Positions 61,526-64,000 of a stretch of DNA of 64,000 bases are shown here, piece after piece. The stretch comes from DMER01 sp003451645 (lineage in GTDB: Bacteria; Pseudomonadota; Alphaproteobacteria; Micropepsales; Micropepsaceae), in contig DALYLR010000002.1 in NCBI GenBank assembly GCA_031976175.1, positions 1-64,000 of the forward strand. Reading direction: 5' to 3'. Each line of letters starts with the position of its first letter. The stretch's first letter is position 1. The translations under genes were made by a program, and so were the position numbers. The notes beneath the pieces were generated by a model. The model was given only the letters and a program-made list of their open reading frames with translations. It searched no databases and was not told where the DNA came from.

Positions 61526-62548
61526 TCACGGTTTGGCGGTCTCAGATGTGGACTTCTTGCCGGCCTTAGTGTTAGCGGGATCGAGCCCCGCATTATGGAT
61601 TTTGGCAATCAGCTCAGCGATTCCCGTTGCTCCGGCAGCGGCGGCAAGGGCCGCGGTCTCGCCCCAGCTCTTGGCGAGACTTCCTGCTTTGACTTGGTTC
61701 TTTTGCTGAACCTTACCAAGTTCGGCACCCATCCGGTCTTGCACCACCCAGTCCAATGTCACGGTGTCTTCGGCGCCCTTGTTCTCCAACCGCACAAGGC
61801 CCAGGACGCGCCAAGCCTTTGGGTCAGCGGCCTCCGTAACCTTCACCCCAGTCGAGGCCAACATCAGCGCCATCGAGCGTTGCAGGACTTCGTTGCCATC
61901 GCCAGGCGCTCCCGTGACCGGCATGACCGCAGCGTGCGGTGGCGCAACCTGAACTTCGGTCTGTTTGGGCACAGGCGCGCCAGAGGCCGAACCGCCTGCG
62001 ACCGCAGTGTCTGTGCCTAGGGCTTCGGACAGTTTCTGGGCCGTTTCTGCCGCGAATGTGCCGTTAAACCGGACGGTGTACTCGGCAGCGATTTGCCCAG
62101 CCGGATCCTTGAGGCGCCAACGGATGTTGTGCGCGTCGTCCGGGGGCGGTGCTGGTTCTGGGCTGCTGGCTTTCGGGGTTTTGCGCACAGAGCGCGCGGG
62201 CGTGATGACAACCTTGTCCGATGTCCCGGGACCGCCGCCCTCGACCGAGCCCATCAAGAGCCATGCACCTGGAGGAGGTGCGCGGGTGAGCGCAGCGATA
62301 TCATTTGCCTGAAGAGCCTTGGCAACTTGTGTTCGCAAGGCATCCTCACCTTCCCCCTCCATGCCGTCGATACCGCCGACCATGATCGTGACCGACTCGG
62401 TTATCTTGGACATTAGTTTTGGATTGCGGTTCGTACCCTCAAAGGGCTTTGGAATACCGAAGGGATCCTTAACCCCCAGCCGATCGGTCACCGCACCACA
62501 TCCTGCGAGGCAACCGGCCAAAATGAGGAGAACCACAACGCGCATCAT
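61526..62548 (-). CDS. Hypothetical lipoprotein
   Basis: A 340-residue protein with a type II signal (lipobox LAGC, MMRVVVLLILAGCLAGCGAVT). The mature part is Pro/Ala-rich in the middle (SPEPAPPPDD, about 125-140) with two similar blocks (KALQANDIAALTR and MALMLASTGVKVTEA) that suggest a repeated beta-rich unit. Function unknown. The start overlaps pgeF by 4 bp (ATGA), so the two are translated together, and prs follows. Confidence 0.72.
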   Translation of the reverse strand: MMRVVVLLILAGCLAGCGAVTDRLGVKDPFGIPKPFEGTNRNPKLMSKITESVTIMVGGIDGMEGEGEDALRTQVAKALQANDIAALTRAPPPGAWLLMGSVEGGGPGTSDKVVITPARSVRKTPKASSPEPAPPPDDAHNIRWRLKDPAGQIAAEYTVRFNGTFAAETAQKLSEALGTDTAVAGGSASGAPVPKQTEVQVAPPHAAVMPVTGAPGDGNEVLQRSMALMLASTGVKVTEAADPKAWRVLGLVRLENKGAEDTVTLDWVVQDRMGAELGKVQQKNQVKAGSLAKSWGETAALAAAAGATGIAELIAKIHNAGLDPANTKAGKKSTSETAKP

Positions 62549-63309
62549 GTCAACACAATGGCACTGAGATTGCGGCCATAGTCGGACGCACCCTCATGCG
62601 TGGCACGCCGGTAGCTGAAATAGTCTTGGTCCGCCTCATAAGTACACAGGCTTAAGAGGTCGATTTGCCCGACGCCTGCCTCGCGCAAGCGCTGCGCGAC
62701 AAAGGCTGGCAGATCAAAACGCCAATGCCGTGGCCGGACAGACGGGACGAAGAAGGCCTCATGACCTGGATTGGCGAGCGCAAACCGGTCGAAAAACTCG
62801 GGTCCCACCTCATACGCATCCTGCGAAATGCATGGGCCCACGGCCGCGAGAATGCCGGAGGATTTCGCGCCGAGATTAGTCATCGCAGTAATCGTTGACG
62901 CGATGACGCCCTCAAAGGCGCCGCGCCAGCCCGCATGCACAGCGCCAATAATGCCAGATCCAGGTGCGGCCAAGAGAACGGGCGCGCAGTCAGCGGCCAA
63001 AACGCCCAAAGCAAGTCCACGCAGGCGGGTCACCATCGCATCAGCCTTTGGTGCCGTCTCGCGTGTCCAAGGCCCGTCGACAACCACGCAATCAGCGCTG
63101 TGGACCTGGTAGAGGGTATTCAATGAGGAGGCGCCTAGCGCGGCACGCGCTCTGTCCCTGTTCTCCACCACGTGGACAGGATCGTCATTGGAGCCAGGCC
63201 CGCAATTGAGGCTTTCGTAAAGCCCACCGGAAACCCCGCCCTGCCTGCCAAAGAATGCGTGGCGGATGGACGGGATCGAGCTCAACAATGAGGACTCTAC
63301 GGCATTCAT
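62545..63309 (-). CDS. pgeF: Multicopper/purine-nucleoside phosphorylase-like PgeF (DUF152)
   Basis: PgeF (YfiH/DUF152), 254 residues. The family motifs are HAFFGRQGGVSGGLY, YQVHSADCVVVD, LGVLAADCAPVLLA (Cys) and IGAVHAGWRGAFEGVI (His), the metal-binding set. Enzymes of this family act on purine nucleosides and correct an amino acid error in peptidoglycan in E. coli. It overlaps the upstream methyltransferase gene and the downstream lipoprotein gene by 4 bp each, so it belongs to a tightly coupled operon. Confidence 0.92.
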   Translation of the reverse strand: MNAVESSLLSSIPSIRHAFFGRQGGVSGGLYESLNCGPGSNDDPVHVVENRDRARAALGASSLNTLYQVHSADCVVVDGPWTRETAPKADAMVTRLRGLALGVLAADCAPVLLAAPGSGIIGAVHAGWRGAFEGVIASTITAMTNLGAKSSGILAAVGPCISQDAYEVGPEFFDRFALANPGHEAFFVPSVRPRHWRFDLPAFVAQRLREAGVGQIDLLSLCTYEADQDYFSYRRATHEGASDYGRNLSAIVLT

Positions 63310-64000
63310 GGCGCAAATCCAGGCGGTGGCGGCCTTCCCTCATGGCAGATTGCCAGCGCCTTGAAAAGCTGCCCCATGGCCTGCTCATCTGCAAGGCGGT
63401 GCGCTGCTTGTGCTATTGCGGCGCTCTGTTGCGCCGACGCCTCCGCCTGCAGCCGGGTCACGCGGGCCGCAAGACCCAGTGTACGCAAGAGATCGCCCTG
63501 TGCCACTGGCCCATGCGCCTCAAGGGGGCTGGGAACCACGGCCCTGAGCGCTTCAAAATCGACATGGGCGGTCAGGTCCGCCTCGCCGGGACATTGCAGC
63601 GGGTCTACAGGTTGATGGCGGCGCAGAGCCTGTAATGTTTCCCCCAGCTGGCTTTGAGCGTATCCGTAGTCAATAATGAGGGCCGCGCCATCCCGCGTTT
63701 GCAAATGACCGCAGATCTCGGCCATCAACCCGGCACGTGCAGGCGAGATTTCGACTATTGCCCCGTCTGCGGACTGGCGCAACGCAGCTGGGATCAAAAC
63801 ATCGGGCGTGACATCGGCGGCGAACCGCCAGACGAGCCTGCCTTCCTCAACGTCGATATAGCGCTCATGCCAGCCCTTGGGCCCGCGTTTAAGATGCCGC
63901 ACGGGCAAGGCGTCAAACACTTCGTTGGCGAAGATCAGGACCGGACCTTCGAGGGGGACCGACGCGAGCGAAGAATGCCATGTTACTGGGACGGCGAATG
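63306..64000 (-). CDS. SAM-dependent methyltransferase, MidA/NDUFAF7-like (partial)
   Basis: The 3' part of a gene that continues beyond the right edge of the window. Translation up to the edge reads without stop and includes WHSSLASVPLEGPVLIFANE then VFDALPVRHLKR, the ANExFDALPxR hallmark of the MidA/NDUFAF7 family, and IIDYGYAQSQLGETLQALRRH. The family's human member methylates a complex I subunit; the bacterial role is less clear. It precedes pgeF in the same operon (4-bp overlap). The first roughly 130 residues of the protein are outside the window. Confidence 0.85.
   Translation of the reverse strand, partial: FAVPVTWHSSLASVPLEGPVLIFANEVFDALPVRHLKRGPKGWHERYIDVEEGRLVWRFAADVTPDVLIPAALRQSADGAIVEISPARAGLMAEICGHLQTRDGAALIIDYGYAQSQLGETLQALRRHQPVDPLQCPGEADLTAHVDFEALRAVVPSPLEAHGPVAQGDLLRTLGLAARVTRLQAEASAQQSAAIAQAAHRLADEQAMGQLFKALAICHEGRPPPPGFAP

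Overview
The window is one GC-rich chromosomal segment of about 64 kb from an alphaproteobacterium. Pointers to the class are a CcrM-type GANTC methyltransferase with a C-terminal RAMA domain, an NrtR-like NAD regulator (NadQ type) beside nadABC, heterodimeric glycyl-tRNA synthetase next to ppdK, a mutY-DUF721-DsbA-smc block, and palindromic intergenic repeats of the kind scattered through these genomes. No rRNA, tRNA, CRISPR array, transposase, integrase or phage gene was seen. The order cannot be fixed from sequence reading alone.

0-14 kb: flavin monooxygenase, a small conserved protein, a double-domain stress protein and a Lon-related protease on the minus strand. These are followed by HD hydrolase, tyrosine phosphatase, NadQ-like regulator and, after an inverted endonuclease/exonuclease/phosphatase gene, nadA-nadB-nadC. 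The nad promoter carries two matching palindromes (ATGCTCA-N3-TGAGCAT type) 62 bp apart, the probable regulator sites. An SDR gene and a SleB-like hydrolase close the block.

14-33 kb: an orphan sensor kinase, an ArsR-DUF2087 regulator with two 10-bp palindromes in its leader, ppdK-glyS-glyQ, a SOUL protein, SPFH and S49 protease genes, a tRNA methyltransferase-like gene, DUF2007, polyprenyl diphosphate synthase, ispE, a TPR lipoprotein, ETF-ubiquinone oxidoreductase and a family-4-like uracil-DNA glycosylase that lacks two of the four cluster cysteines.

33-45 kb: housekeeping genes on the plus strand (lytic transglycosylase, moaB, radical SAM, rnhB, ccrM with five GANTC sites just upstream), then mutY and a small secreted protein on the minus strand, then DUF721, DsbA-like and smc on the plus strand.

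45-52.3 kb is the accessory part. A TetR/flavin oxidase-like/AhpD-like operon with a candidate operator is followed by two tandem paralogous membrane proteins and an SDR gene divergent from a LysR regulator across a perfect 17-bp palindrome. Next comes a locus encoding a protein with a helical N-terminal region and an FGE-sulfatase (C-type-lectin-like) domain without the catalytic cysteine pair. It is preceded by a truncated copy of its own N-terminus, followed by three strong hairpins, and flanked by an 18-bp direct repeat. This is the best candidate here for an undescribed system.

52.3-64 kb: a helical-repeat secreted protein, aquaporin, CutA, a DUF3667-like zinc-ribbon membrane protein with two MaoC-like hydratases, a membrane protein, ychF-pth-rplY-prs, a lipoprotein, pgeF and the 3' part of a MidA-type methyltransferase gene that runs off the right edge.
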